Below, piece by piece: positions 42,782 through 50,374 of a stretch of 64,000 bases of DNA (the stretch's first letter is position 1; each line of letters opens with the position of its first letter). Made by a program: the position numbers and the translations under genes. The DNA lies in assembly GCF_016862215.1 (NCBI RefSeq), contig NZ_BOMN01000057.1, positions 208,868 to 272,867 of the forward strand, in the 5' to 3' direction. Below the pieces are notes generated by a model, which was not told the origin of the DNA, ran no database searches, and saw only the letters and a list, made by a program, of their open reading frames with translations. This DNA comes from Winogradskya humida. Its GTDB lineage: Bacteria > Actinomycetota > Actinomycetes > Mycobacteriales > Micromonosporaceae.

Positions 42782-43330
42782 GGAAACGTGCAGGCGTAGC
42801 TGGTTGACCAGCATGTCGTCGACGTCGAGGGCCCGGCCGACACCATCGGGCTCCCAGCCGGCCGATACGAGGAACTTCCGCATCGCGTCGTCGGCCTCGT
42901 AGGCCCATGCCACCGCCGAGACGAAGCCGTCCTCCCGCCACAGATCCACGGTGGCCTGCAGCAGCCGGCTGCCATGGCCACGGCGGCCCCAGCGCGGCTC
43001 CACCAGCAGGTCGGTGATCGCGGCGACGTTGTCCGGGAGGGCCGGCTCCTCGGGCGCCAGCGCCTGCTCGTCGGCGGGACCGGAGGCGGCGAAACCGATC
43101 ACGGTCTGCGCGCTCTCGCTCTGCTCGACGGCGATCAGGACGCGGTGGCGGGGTGACGGGGTCGCGTCGATCGCCTCGGCCCAGCCCCGGGCCAGGTAGG
43201 CCTCGTCGAGGTTGGCCAGCACGTGGGCGGGGAACATCCGCCGATATGCCGTACGCCAGGTCGTGAGCTGAATGCGGGCGATCTCCGCGGCGTCCTCGGG
43301 ACGGGCGGGACGGACGAAGCCGAGAGCCAT
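42764..43330 (-). CDS. GNAT-family N-acetyltransferase
   Basis: A 188-residue acetyltransferase with a complete GNAT core. The acetyl-CoA loop is LLVEPRWGRRGHGSRLL (Q/RxxGxG/A), followed by VAWAYEADDAMRKFLVSAGW. The N-terminus FVRPARPEDAAEIARIQL is the usual GNAT opening. The acceptor is unknown. It converges on dapB with an 18-bp overlap and is divergent from the next gene, with a 100-bp gap. Confidence 0.85.
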   Translation of the reverse strand: MALGFVRPARPEDAAEIARIQLTTWRTAYRRMFPAHVLANLDEAYLARGWAEAIDATPSPRHRVLIAVEQSESAQTVIGFAASGPADEQALAPEEPALPDNVAAITDLLVEPRWGRRGHGSRLLQATVDLWREDGFVSAVAWAYEADDAMRKFLVSAGWEPDGVGRALDVDDMLVNQLRLHVSLEQGV

Positions 43331-43430
43331 GCCCGGCAGCCTACAGATCCACGATGTACGCCCACCGCGGCAGTGTCACCACCGGGTTACGGGGCGTCTT
43401 GTCGTACCCGTGGGCTAATCTCCTGCGACG

Positions 43431-44645
43431 ATGGCTGTTCCTGAATCCCTCAGCGTCGCCCAGGCCCGCCGCATCACGCTGGCCGCACAGGGCTTCACCG
43501 ACCGCGCACCCGGCGGCGCCACCGACCTGCGCCACCTGCGCCGCGTCCTGCGCCGGCTCCACCTGATCCAGATGGACTCGGTCAACGTCCTCCAGCGCGC
43601 GCACTACATGCCGCTCTACAGCCGCCTGGGGCCGTACGACCCGGCGCTGCTGGAGCGTGCCGCCTACCGCAACCCGCGCGAGCTCTTCGAGTTCTGGGGG
43701 CACGAGGCGTCGCTGATCACGGTGGACCTCCAGCCCCTGTTCCGCTGGCGGATGGCCCGCGCCAAGGACTACGCGTGGGGCAACATGGTCCGGATCGCCA
43801 CCCAGCAGCCCGAGCTGGTCGCCCGCGTCCTCGGCGAGGTCCGCGACCGGGGCCCGATCACCGCCGCCGAGATCGAGCACGACGTCCCCCGCGCCAAGGA
43901 CAACTGGGGCTGGAACTGGTCGGTGGTCAAGCAGGCCCTCGAGTGGCTGTTCTACTCGGGCGAGATCACTGCTGCCACGCGTACGACTTCCTTCGCCCGC
44001 AGCTACGACCTGACCGAGCGCGTTCTGCCCCGGAAGATCCTCGACACCCCGACGCCGAGCCCGCAGGACGCCTTCCGCGCGCTGGTCGAGCTCGCCGCCC
44101 GCTCCCTGGGCGTCGCCGCCGAGGGGGAGCTCCGCGACTACTTCCGCCTCCCCGTCCTCGGCTTCAAACAGGCCGTCGCCGAGCTCGTCGAGGACAAGGT
44201 CCTGCTCCCGGTCACGGTCAAGGGCTGGAAAGCCTCCACCTACCTGCACCACGAGGCGAAACTGCCCCGCCGCGTCCAGGCCGCCACCCTTGTCAGCCCG
44301 TTCGACCCTCTCATCTGGGAGCGCGCCCGCACCGAGCGCCTCTTCGACATGAACTACCGCATCGAGATCTACGTCCCCGCGGCCCAGCGTCTCTACGGCT
44401 ACTACGTCCTGCCGTTCCTGCTCGGCGACACGTTCGCCGCCCGCCTCGACCTCAAGGCCGACCGCAAGGCCGGCGTCCTGCAGATTCCCGCGGCCTGGCA
44501 GGAACCCACCGCCGACCCCGACGAGACAGCCGCGGCCCTGGCCATCGAGCTCCGCCGCCTCGCGTCCTGGCTCGGCCTCTCCGCCATCAGCCCACCCGAA
44601 CGAGGCGATCTGGCCGGCCCCCTCACCGCAGCGCTCAAAGCCTGA
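43431..44645 (+). CDS. Winged-helix DNA-binding protein, AlkX/YcaQ-type (HTH_42)
   Basis: A 404-residue protein of the HTH_42 family. Its QMDSVNVLQRAHYMPLYSRLG block is highly characteristic of YcaQ/AlkX-type DNA glycosylases, which unhook DNA interstrand crosslinks. The C-terminal part (VSPFDPLIWERARTERLFD) also matches the family. The catalytic QxD residues of YcaQ correspond to QMD near the N-terminus. Some relatives protect producers from their own crosslinking metabolites, but no such cluster is visible here. Start ATG 43431. A 34-bp tandem repeat follows the stop. Confidence 0.82.
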   Translation: MAVPESLSVAQARRITLAAQGFTDRAPGGATDLRHLRRVLRRLHLIQMDSVNVLQRAHYMPLYSRLGPYDPALLERAAYRNPRELFEFWGHEASLITVDLQPLFRWRMARAKDYAWGNMVRIATQQPELVARVLGEVRDRGPITAAEIEHDVPRAKDNWGWNWSVVKQALEWLFYSGEITAATRTTSFARSYDLTERVLPRKILDTPTPSPQDAFRALVELAARSLGVAAEGELRDYFRLPVLGFKQAVAELVEDKVLLPVTVKGWKASTYLHHEAKLPRRVQAATLVSPFDPLIWERARTERLFDMNYRIEIYVPAAQRLYGYYVLPFLLGDTFAARLDLKADRKAGVLQIPAAWQEPTADPDETAAALAIELRRLASWLGLSAISPPERGDLAGPLTAALKA

Positions 44646-44676
44646 CCCTGCCCGCTCCGGCCAGGCCGTTCCGCGC

Positions 44677-44778
44677 GGCCTGATCGGGGACGGCCTGCGC
44701 TGTTTCGCACGGCCTGATCGGGGACGGCCTGCGCTGTTTCGCACGACCTGATCGGTGGACGGCTGCGCTGTTCCGCCG
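44677..44778. repeat. Three 34-bp direct repeats after the HTH_42 gene
   Basis: Copies start at 44677, 44711 and 44745. The first two are identical (ggcctgatcggggacggcct then gcgctgtttcgcac) and the third is slightly degenerate. They fill most of the gap before the DUF2752 gene. Confidence 0.9.
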
Positions 44779-44795
44779 GGTGTACCGTGGCGCCC

Positions 44796-45341
44796 ATGAG
44801 CAGCACGGCCACCCCGCAGCCCCCCGCACCCCCCAGCGCGGAGTGGGCGGGTTACCCGGGCTACGCGGGCTACCCGCCGTACCCGCCGCCGAAGCAGGAC
44901 CGGGTCTCACGCTTCATCCAGTCCAAATGGCAGTCGTCCCCGCTCTGGGTGGCCCCCACGGCGATGCTGGTCTGCATGGCAGGCGCGGTCGGCTACACCC
45001 TGGCATCGAACCCCGCAGCGGCCGACGCGGGCTCAGCCCCCACCTGCCTGCTGAAATACACCACCGGCTTCGTCTGCCCCGGCTGCGGCGGCACCCGGGC
45101 GGCCTGGTTCCTGCTCCACGGCGACATCCCTGCAGCAGCGCGCCATCACGCCTTGTTCGTCTTCGCCGTCCCGTTCCTGCTCTACATGTACGTAGCCTGG
45201 GCCGCGAAACGGGTTTTCGGCTGGAAGATCCCCCAGCTCACCCTCACCCCCACGGTCCTGGGCATCTTCATCGCCGCCTGGGGCCTCTTCAGCATCGCCC
45301 GAAACCTCCCCTGGGCCCCCTTCACCTCCCTCTACGTCTGA
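44796..45341 (+). CDS. DUF2752 membrane protein
   Basis: 181 residues. The N-terminal ~40 are Pro/Tyr/Gly-rich (GYPGYAGYPPYPPPK), followed by about three transmembrane helices. The conserved DUF2752 motif CPGCGGTRAAWFLLHGD lies between the first and second helices and contains a redox-like CxxC pair. Function unknown. ATG 44796 is preferred over an upstream GTG at 44787. Relatives are common next to cell-envelope genes; dapA follows 60 bp later. Confidence 0.82.
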   Translation: MSSTATPQPPAPPSAEWAGYPGYAGYPPYPPPKQDRVSRFIQSKWQSSPLWVAPTAMLVCMAGAVGYTLASNPAAADAGSAPTCLLKYTTGFVCPGCGGTRAAWFLLHGDIPAAARHHALFVFAVPFLLYMYVAWAAKRVFGWKIPQLTLTPTVLGIFIAAWGLFSIARNLPWAPFTSLYV

Positions 45342-45401
45342 GGCCGTCACCGCCCGGAAGCCCACCCGGTGGCAAAACAGCTAGTCGGATAAGTTAAAGG
45401 C

Positions 45402-46289
45402 ATGACGCAGCACCCCTTCGGCCGCCTGATCTCCGCCATGGTCACCCCGTTCACCCCGGACGGTGCCATCGACCTGGAGGGCGCAGCTGTCCTCGCCAAG
45501 TGGCTGGTTGACGAGCAGGGTCATGACGCGCTGGTCATCAGTGGCACGGGTGGGGAGTCACCGACCACGACCGATGCCGAGAAGGAGCAGTTGCTGCGGG
45601 CCGTCGGCGAGGCTGTCGGCGATCGGGCGAAGATTCTGGCGGGTGTGGGGACCAACAACACCGCGCACACCGTGGAGTTGGCGCGTTCGGCGGAAAAGGC
45701 CGGCGCTCACGGGTTGCTCGTGGTCACGCCCTACTACAACAAGCCGCCGCAGTCCGGGCTGTTGCAGCATTTCACCACCGTGGCGGACGCCACCGGGCTG
45801 CCGGTGCTGCTGTACGACATTCCGCACCGGTCGGGCGTACCGATCGCTACTGAGACTTTGGTGCGGCTGGCCGAGCATCCGAATATCGTCGGGGTGAAGG
45901 ACGCGAAGGGTGACATCGCGGCTACCTCTGACGTGCTGCGGCGTACGGACCTTGCCTTCTATTCGGGTGAGGATGCCGCGACGCTGCCTCTGCTGGCAGT
46001 GGGTGCGGCCGGGGTGATCGGCACGTCGACGCATTTTGTGGGGCCGCGGACGAAGGAGATGATTCTGGCTTACGAGCGGGGTGACGTCGCCGGTGCGCTC
46101 GCGTTGCACCGGCAGATGCTGCCGCTCTACACCGGGATCTTCCGCACCCAGGGCACGATCCTCGTCAAGGCCGGGCTGCGCGCCCTGGGGCTGCCCGCGG
46201 GCCCCGTGCGGCTGCCGCTGGCCGACGCCACAGACGCGGAAATGGACCAACTGCGCCAGGACGCCAAAGCGGCCGGCGTGGACCTCTGA
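45402..46289 (+). CDS. dapA: 4-hydroxy-tetrahydrodipicolinate synthase
   Basis: 295 residues, a TIM-barrel aldolase. Motifs are SGTGGESPTTTDAEK, YYNKPPQSGLLQHF with the catalytic Tyr, LLYDIPHRSG, and the Schiff-base Lys in VGVKDAKGD. It condenses pyruvate with aspartate semialdehyde, the first committed step to lysine and diaminopimelate. It is followed 17 bp later by rnj with a gaaagaag ribosome site, as is usual in actinobacteria. Confidence 0.96.
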   Translation: MTQHPFGRLISAMVTPFTPDGAIDLEGAAVLAKWLVDEQGHDALVISGTGGESPTTTDAEKEQLLRAVGEAVGDRAKILAGVGTNNTAHTVELARSAEKAGAHGLLVVTPYYNKPPQSGLLQHFTTVADATGLPVLLYDIPHRSGVPIATETLVRLAEHPNIVGVKDAKGDIAATSDVLRRTDLAFYSGEDAATLPLLAVGAAGVIGTSTHFVGPRTKEMILAYERGDVAGALALHRQMLPLYTGIFRTQGTILVKAGLRALGLPAGPVRLPLADATDAEMDQLRQDAKAAGVDL

Positions 46290-46306
46290 GAACCGGAAAG
46301 AAGTAG

Positions 46307-47995
46307 ATGAGCCAAGCGCACGCCGAGCTGGATCCGCCACCGCCGTTGCCGGAAGGCGCCCTGCGCGTCATGCCGCTCGGCGGCCTCGGCGCCATCGGCC
46401 GGAACATGACCGTTTACGAGTACGACGGCAAGTTGCTGGTCGTCGACTGCGGGGTCCTCTTCCCCGACGTGGAGCAACCCGGCGTGGATCTGATCCTGCC
46501 GGACTTCACTCCTATCCTGGACCGCCTCGACGCCGTGCAGGCGATCGTCCTCACCCACGGGCACGAGGACCACATCGGCGCGGTGCCCTACCTGCTGGCC
46601 CACAAGCCGGACATCCCGCTCGTCGGGTCCGAGTTCACCCTCGCGCTCGTCGAGGCGAAGCTGGCGGAGCGCCGCCTGGACCCCTACACGCTGACGGTGC
46701 GGGAGGGTCAGCGCGAGCGAATGGGCCCGTTCGAGCTGGAGTTCTTCGCGGTCAACCACTCGATCCCGGACGCTCTCGCCGTGGCAGTGCGGACCCCCGC
46801 CGGCCTGGTGCTGCACACCGGTGACTTCAAGATGGACCAGGTGCCGCTCGACGGCCGGATCACCGACCTCGCCGGGTTCGCCCGGCTGGGTATGGAGGGC
46901 GTCGACCTGCTGCTGTCGGACTCCACGAACGCGGAGATCCCCGGCTTCGTCACGCCCGAGCGCGACATCGGCCCGGTCCTCAACGCGATCTTCGGCAAGG
47001 CCCACGGCCGGGTCATCGTCGCCAGCTTCGCGTCGCACGTGCACCGCGTGCAGCAGGTCTTCGACGCGGCGTACGAGTACGAGCGCAAGGTCGCCCTGAT
47101 CGGCCGGTCGATGGTCCGCAACATGGGCATCGCCCGGGATCTCGGCCTGCTGCACATTCCGGAAGGCCTGCTGGTCAGCCTGGACGAGGCGACGAACCTG
47201 CCGCCGGACGAGATCGTCTTCATGTCGACCGGGTCGCAGGGCGAGCCGATGAGCGCGCTGGGCCGCATGTCGACCGGCGATCACCGGCACATCACGATCG
47301 CCCCGGGTGACACGGTGGTGCTGGCGAGCTCGCTGGTGCCCGGCAACGAGACGAGTGTCTACCGGGTGATCAACCAGCTGGCCCGGGCCGGTGCCACGGT
47401 GGTGCACAAGGACACCGCGAAGGTGCACGTCTCCGGGCACGCTCCGGCGGGCGAGCTGCTCTATCTGCTCAACGTCGTACGCCCGAGCAACCTGATGCCC
47501 GTGCACGGAGAGTGGCGGCATCTGCGGGCCCACGCCCAGCTCGGCATCGAGTCCGGGGTCGCGCCGGACCGCGTCGTGCTGTGTGAGGACGGCGATGTCG
47601 TGGACCTCGTCGAGGGTCACGCGCGGCACGTCGGCAGGGTCAAGAACCGCTATGTGTACGTCGACGGGCTGGCCGTCGGTGACGTCAGTGAGTCGCTGCT
47701 GACCGAGCGCCGGATACTGGGCGACGGCGGGTTCATCTCGGCCACCGTGGTGATCGATTCGGTCACCGGCAAGGTCGTGGGGGAGCCCACGATCATGGCG
47801 AAGGGCTTCTCCGAGGACCCCGAGGCATTCAACCCGATGATTCCCTTGCTCACTGCGGCCCTGCATCGCTCGGCCGAGGAGGGTGTCGTCGACACCCACC
47901 AGTTGCAGCAGGTCGTACGGCGTACGGTCGGTCGCTGGGTGAACGACGCCTACCGTCGCCGGCCGATGATCGTGCCGACTGTGGTCGAGGTTTGA
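46307..47995 (+). CDS. rnj: Ribonuclease J
   Basis: A 562-residue beta-lactamase-fold/beta-CASP nuclease with 5'-3' exo- and endonuclease activity. Zinc ligands are in LTHGHEDHIG and VLHTGDFKMDQ, and the beta-CASP region contains STGSQGEPMSAL and HVSGHAPAGEL with further His/Asp. ATG 46307 follows agaagtag. It probably forms a transcript with dapA. About 85 bp lie before the secreted protease gene, containing the hairpin cggtgcc/ggcaccg (48040-48061) that may act as a terminator. Confidence 0.95.
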   Translation: MSQAHAELDPPPPLPEGALRVMPLGGLGAIGRNMTVYEYDGKLLVVDCGVLFPDVEQPGVDLILPDFTPILDRLDAVQAIVLTHGHEDHIGAVPYLLAHKPDIPLVGSEFTLALVEAKLAERRLDPYTLTVREGQRERMGPFELEFFAVNHSIPDALAVAVRTPAGLVLHTGDFKMDQVPLDGRITDLAGFARLGMEGVDLLLSDSTNAEIPGFVTPERDIGPVLNAIFGKAHGRVIVASFASHVHRVQQVFDAAYEYERKVALIGRSMVRNMGIARDLGLLHIPEGLLVSLDEATNLPPDEIVFMSTGSQGEPMSALGRMSTGDHRHITIAPGDTVVLASSLVPGNETSVYRVINQLARAGATVVHKDTAKVHVSGHAPAGELLYLLNVVRPSNLMPVHGEWRHLRAHAQLGIESGVAPDRVVLCEDGDVVDLVEGHARHVGRVKNRYVYVDGLAVGDVSESLLTERRILGDGGFISATVVIDSVTGKVVGEPTIMAKGFSEDPEAFNPMIPLLTAALHRSAEEGVVDTHQLQQVVRRTVGRWVNDAYRRRPMIVPTVVEV

Positions 47996-48081
47996 CCGTT
48001 TTTTGAACTGTTCCGGGCTCCCCTTCGTATCGATGAGCACGGTGCCGCCCCCACGGCACCGCGATGCGAGGGGAGTACCGA

Positions 48082-49392
48082 ATGCAGCGCAGAACGGTTG
48101 TCGCGATCGCGGCGACAGTGACGGCAGCGGGCGCGGCGGTGGCTTTCACACTGCCTTCCATGGCGGGCACCAGCCCGTCGGGGTCCGCCGCCGCACAGCC
48201 TGGCGCAGTGGCGCCACAGCTGCTCGCGGCCATGAAGCGGGATCTCGGTGTCAGCACCGATGAGGCCACCGCGCAGGTCGAGCGGGCGAAGTGGGCGGCC
48301 GGCGTGGCGACTACGCTGCGTGACACCTCCGGGGATTCCTACGGCGGTTCCTGGCTCACGAACGGCACCACGCTCAACATCGCGATCACCGACCCGGGCC
48401 TGGCGGACGACGTCAAGGCCGCCGGTGCGGTGCCGAAGCTGGTGAAGCGCAGCGTCGCCCAGCTGGACTCCGCGAAGAAGGCGCTCGACACCACCGCCAC
48501 GAAGGCAGACCTGGTCCTGCCCGGCTGGTATGTCGACGTGGCGTCGAACAAGGTCGTCATCCAGGCGCTGCCGGGCTACACCGAGTACGCCGCGGAGCTC
48601 GCCGAGGACGCCGGTCTGCCGGATTCCGCCGTGAAGGTGGCCACCGTCAAGGCGGCGCCGAAGCCGCTGGCGGACGTCATCGGTGCCCAGCCGTACTTCA
48701 TCAACCTCGACGGCGGCCAGGCCCGCTGCTCGATCGGGTTCGCGGTCGAGGGCGGTTTCGTCACCGCCGGGCACTGCGGCGCGGCGGGCACCGTGACCAC
48801 CGACTTCGAGGGCGGCGCGCAGGGCGTGGTCGAGGCCTCGGTCTTCCCCGGCGACGCCGACATGGGCTTCGTGAAGACGGAGGCGGGCGTCGGCCTGCAG
48901 CCGTTCGTCGACGACTTCCAGGGCAACGCGCTGCCGGTCGCCGGCAGCACCGAGGCGCCGATCGGTTCGGCCGTGTGCCGCTCCGGTTCCACCACGGGCC
49001 TGCACTGCGGGACGATTCTGGCGAAGAACCAGACGGTCAACTACCCGGAGGGCGCGGTCACCGGCCTCACCCGTACGGATGCCTGCGCCGAGGGTGGCGA
49101 CTCCGGCGGCTCCTGGTTCACCGGTGACCAGGCCCAGGGCGTGACCTCGGGCGGTTCGGGTGACTGCACGGTCGGCGGCGAGACGTTCTTCCAGCCGATC
49201 ACCGAGATCCTCGACACGAACAACCTCACGCTGATCACCACCGATGGCGGCGCCGCGACCCCGCCGCCGGCCGAGGCTTCGACCCCGCCCGCGTCGGCTG
49301 AGCCCACAGCGTCGGCTTCGGCCGAGCCGACCACGCCCCCGGCGTCGTCGGGTGGCCAGCACCACCGTCGCGGTCACCACCGCCACAACTGA
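48082..49392 (+). CDS. Secreted S1-family (streptogrisin/alpha-lytic-like) serine protease
   Basis: A 436-residue preproprotease. The signal peptide is residues 1-35 (VVAIAATVTAAGAAVAFTLP). A prodomain (~40-195) has the alpha-lytic pro fold and ends near APKPLADVIG. The catalytic domain has His in TAGHCG, Asp in DADMGF and Ser in GGDSGGSW, with paired Cys residues in the expected places. A Ser/Thr/Pro/Ala-rich linker and His/Arg-rich end (HHRRGHHRHN) follow. ATG 48082 has gaggggag upstream; the in-frame ATG 48064 precedes that site. Extracellular protease for protein degradation. Confidence 0.92.
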   Translation: MQRRTVVAIAATVTAAGAAVAFTLPSMAGTSPSGSAAAQPGAVAPQLLAAMKRDLGVSTDEATAQVERAKWAAGVATTLRDTSGDSYGGSWLTNGTTLNIAITDPGLADDVKAAGAVPKLVKRSVAQLDSAKKALDTTATKADLVLPGWYVDVASNKVVIQALPGYTEYAAELAEDAGLPDSAVKVATVKAAPKPLADVIGAQPYFINLDGGQARCSIGFAVEGGFVTAGHCGAAGTVTTDFEGGAQGVVEASVFPGDADMGFVKTEAGVGLQPFVDDFQGNALPVAGSTEAPIGSAVCRSGSTTGLHCGTILAKNQTVNYPEGAVTGLTRTDACAEGGDSGGSWFTGDQAQGVTSGGSGDCTVGGETFFQPITEILDTNNLTLITTDGGAATPPPAEASTPPASAEPTASASAEPTTPPASSGGQHHRRGHHRHN

Positions 49393-49420
49393 CCCACCTG
49401 AAATACCCGCTCGAAGACGT

Positions 49421-49459
49421 GCTGCCCGCGTAGGCCATCCTCCGTCCTACGCGGGCAGC
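49421..49459. terminator. 14-bp perfect-stem terminator
   Basis: gctgcccgcgtagg pairs with cctacgcgggcagc around an 11-base loop. It ends the protease transcript; no U tract follows. Confidence 0.85.
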
Positions 49460-49537
49460 GCTGTGCTGCTACCCAAGCTGTGCTTACCACCCCAAGCCTG
49501 GACTATCAGTCGGCGGAGCTATCTGTACCTTGGCGCC

Positions 49538-49900
49538 GTGGGTTACGAACTGGTTGTCGCGTTTGCCGTCGGCGCGCATTACGCGTTCCTGGCGTTCGGT
49601 ATCTTCGGCGGCTTCCTCGCCTGGCGCTGGCCCCGCCTGATCTGGGTGCAGGTGATCGCCGCGCTCTGGCTGCTGGTCATCGTGGTGGCGAAGCTGAAGT
49701 GCCCGCTCACCTGGCTCGAGGACCGCGGTCGTGAAGGGCTGGGCAAGCCCGCGCTCGAGGGCGGTTTCCTCGACAACCACGCCGCCGGTGTCTTCTACCC
49801 GCACGGCTACGAGTGGGTCGCGCAGATCGTGGTGGCCGTCCTGATCCTGACCTCGTGGACCGGCTTCGCCCTACTTCAGCGCCGCCGCCGCCTCCGCTAG
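49538..49900 (+). CDS. DUF2784-like small membrane protein
   Basis: About 120 residues with four hydrophobic segments, plus the DUF2784-like central motif KLKCPLTWLEDRGR and a later FYPHG with conserved aromatic/His. A role in lipid or small-molecule oxidation is sometimes proposed; function unknown. The GTG 49538 start is a guess since no strong ribosome site is visible. The 3' end overlaps the convergent YbjN-type gene by 30 bp. Confidence 0.72.
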   Translation: MGYELVVAFAVGAHYAFLAFGIFGGFLAWRWPRLIWVQVIAALWLLVIVVAKLKCPLTWLEDRGREGLGKPALEGGFLDNHAAGVFYPHGYEWVAQIVVAVLILTSWTGFALLQRRRRLR

Positions 49901-50287
49901 CTCCACGCCGGTGGCGATCCCGCAGATCATCACCTGGTCGAGCTGCTCCAGCGTGACGCCGTGCTCGAAGTCCGCGCCGACCTCGCCGACGACCCGCACG
50001 ACTCCGTCGTCGCCGGTGTGGACGTACGCCTTGGGCCAGAGCCGGTCGTGGTTCCAGGCGTTGCAGAACGCGTACAGCTTGGGCACGTCGTCCGTACTGA
50101 AATCGGTGTGGGTCAGGATGCGGACCTGGAAGATCTCGCCGTCCTTGCCCACCCGGAAGAAGTAGATGTGGCAGCTCTGCCAGTCGCCGGCGATGTCACC
50201 GTCCTCGTCGGTGAAGTAGGCGAACTCGCGCGCGTCCAGGGCCGCGGAGATCAGTTCGTTGCTCAGGGGCTGCAGAAACGCGGACAT
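49871..50287 (-). CDS. YbjN-domain protein
   Basis: A 138-residue protein of the YbjN/type III secretion chaperone-like fold. Signals are EIFQVRILTHTDF, AFCNAWNHDRLWPKAYVH and VVRVVGEVGADF. YbjN proteins affect protein stability and motility in Gram-negative bacteria; the actinobacterial role is unknown. ATG 50287 is well placed, and the 3' end overlaps DUF2784 by 30 bp. Confidence 0.82.
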   Translation of the reverse strand: MSAFLQPLSNELISAALDAREFAYFTDEDGDIAGDWQSCHIYFFRVGKDGEIFQVRILTHTDFSTDDVPKLYAFCNAWNHDRLWPKAYVHTGDDGVVRVVGEVGADFEHGVTLEQLDQVMICGIATGVELAEAAAALK

Positions 50288-50374
50288 CGCTTGATCCTAA
50301 ACGTTCTCAAATGCGAAAGATGGTCGCGGTGCGGCGCGCGTACGCGTGAGCGCGCACAAGTTACGGTATGAGGC

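Noticed and set aside
43341..44744. Long minus-strand frame over the HTH_42 gene
   Set aside because: It has a Glu/Gly/Arg-rich composition and no domain; the plus-strand protein is clearly recognised.
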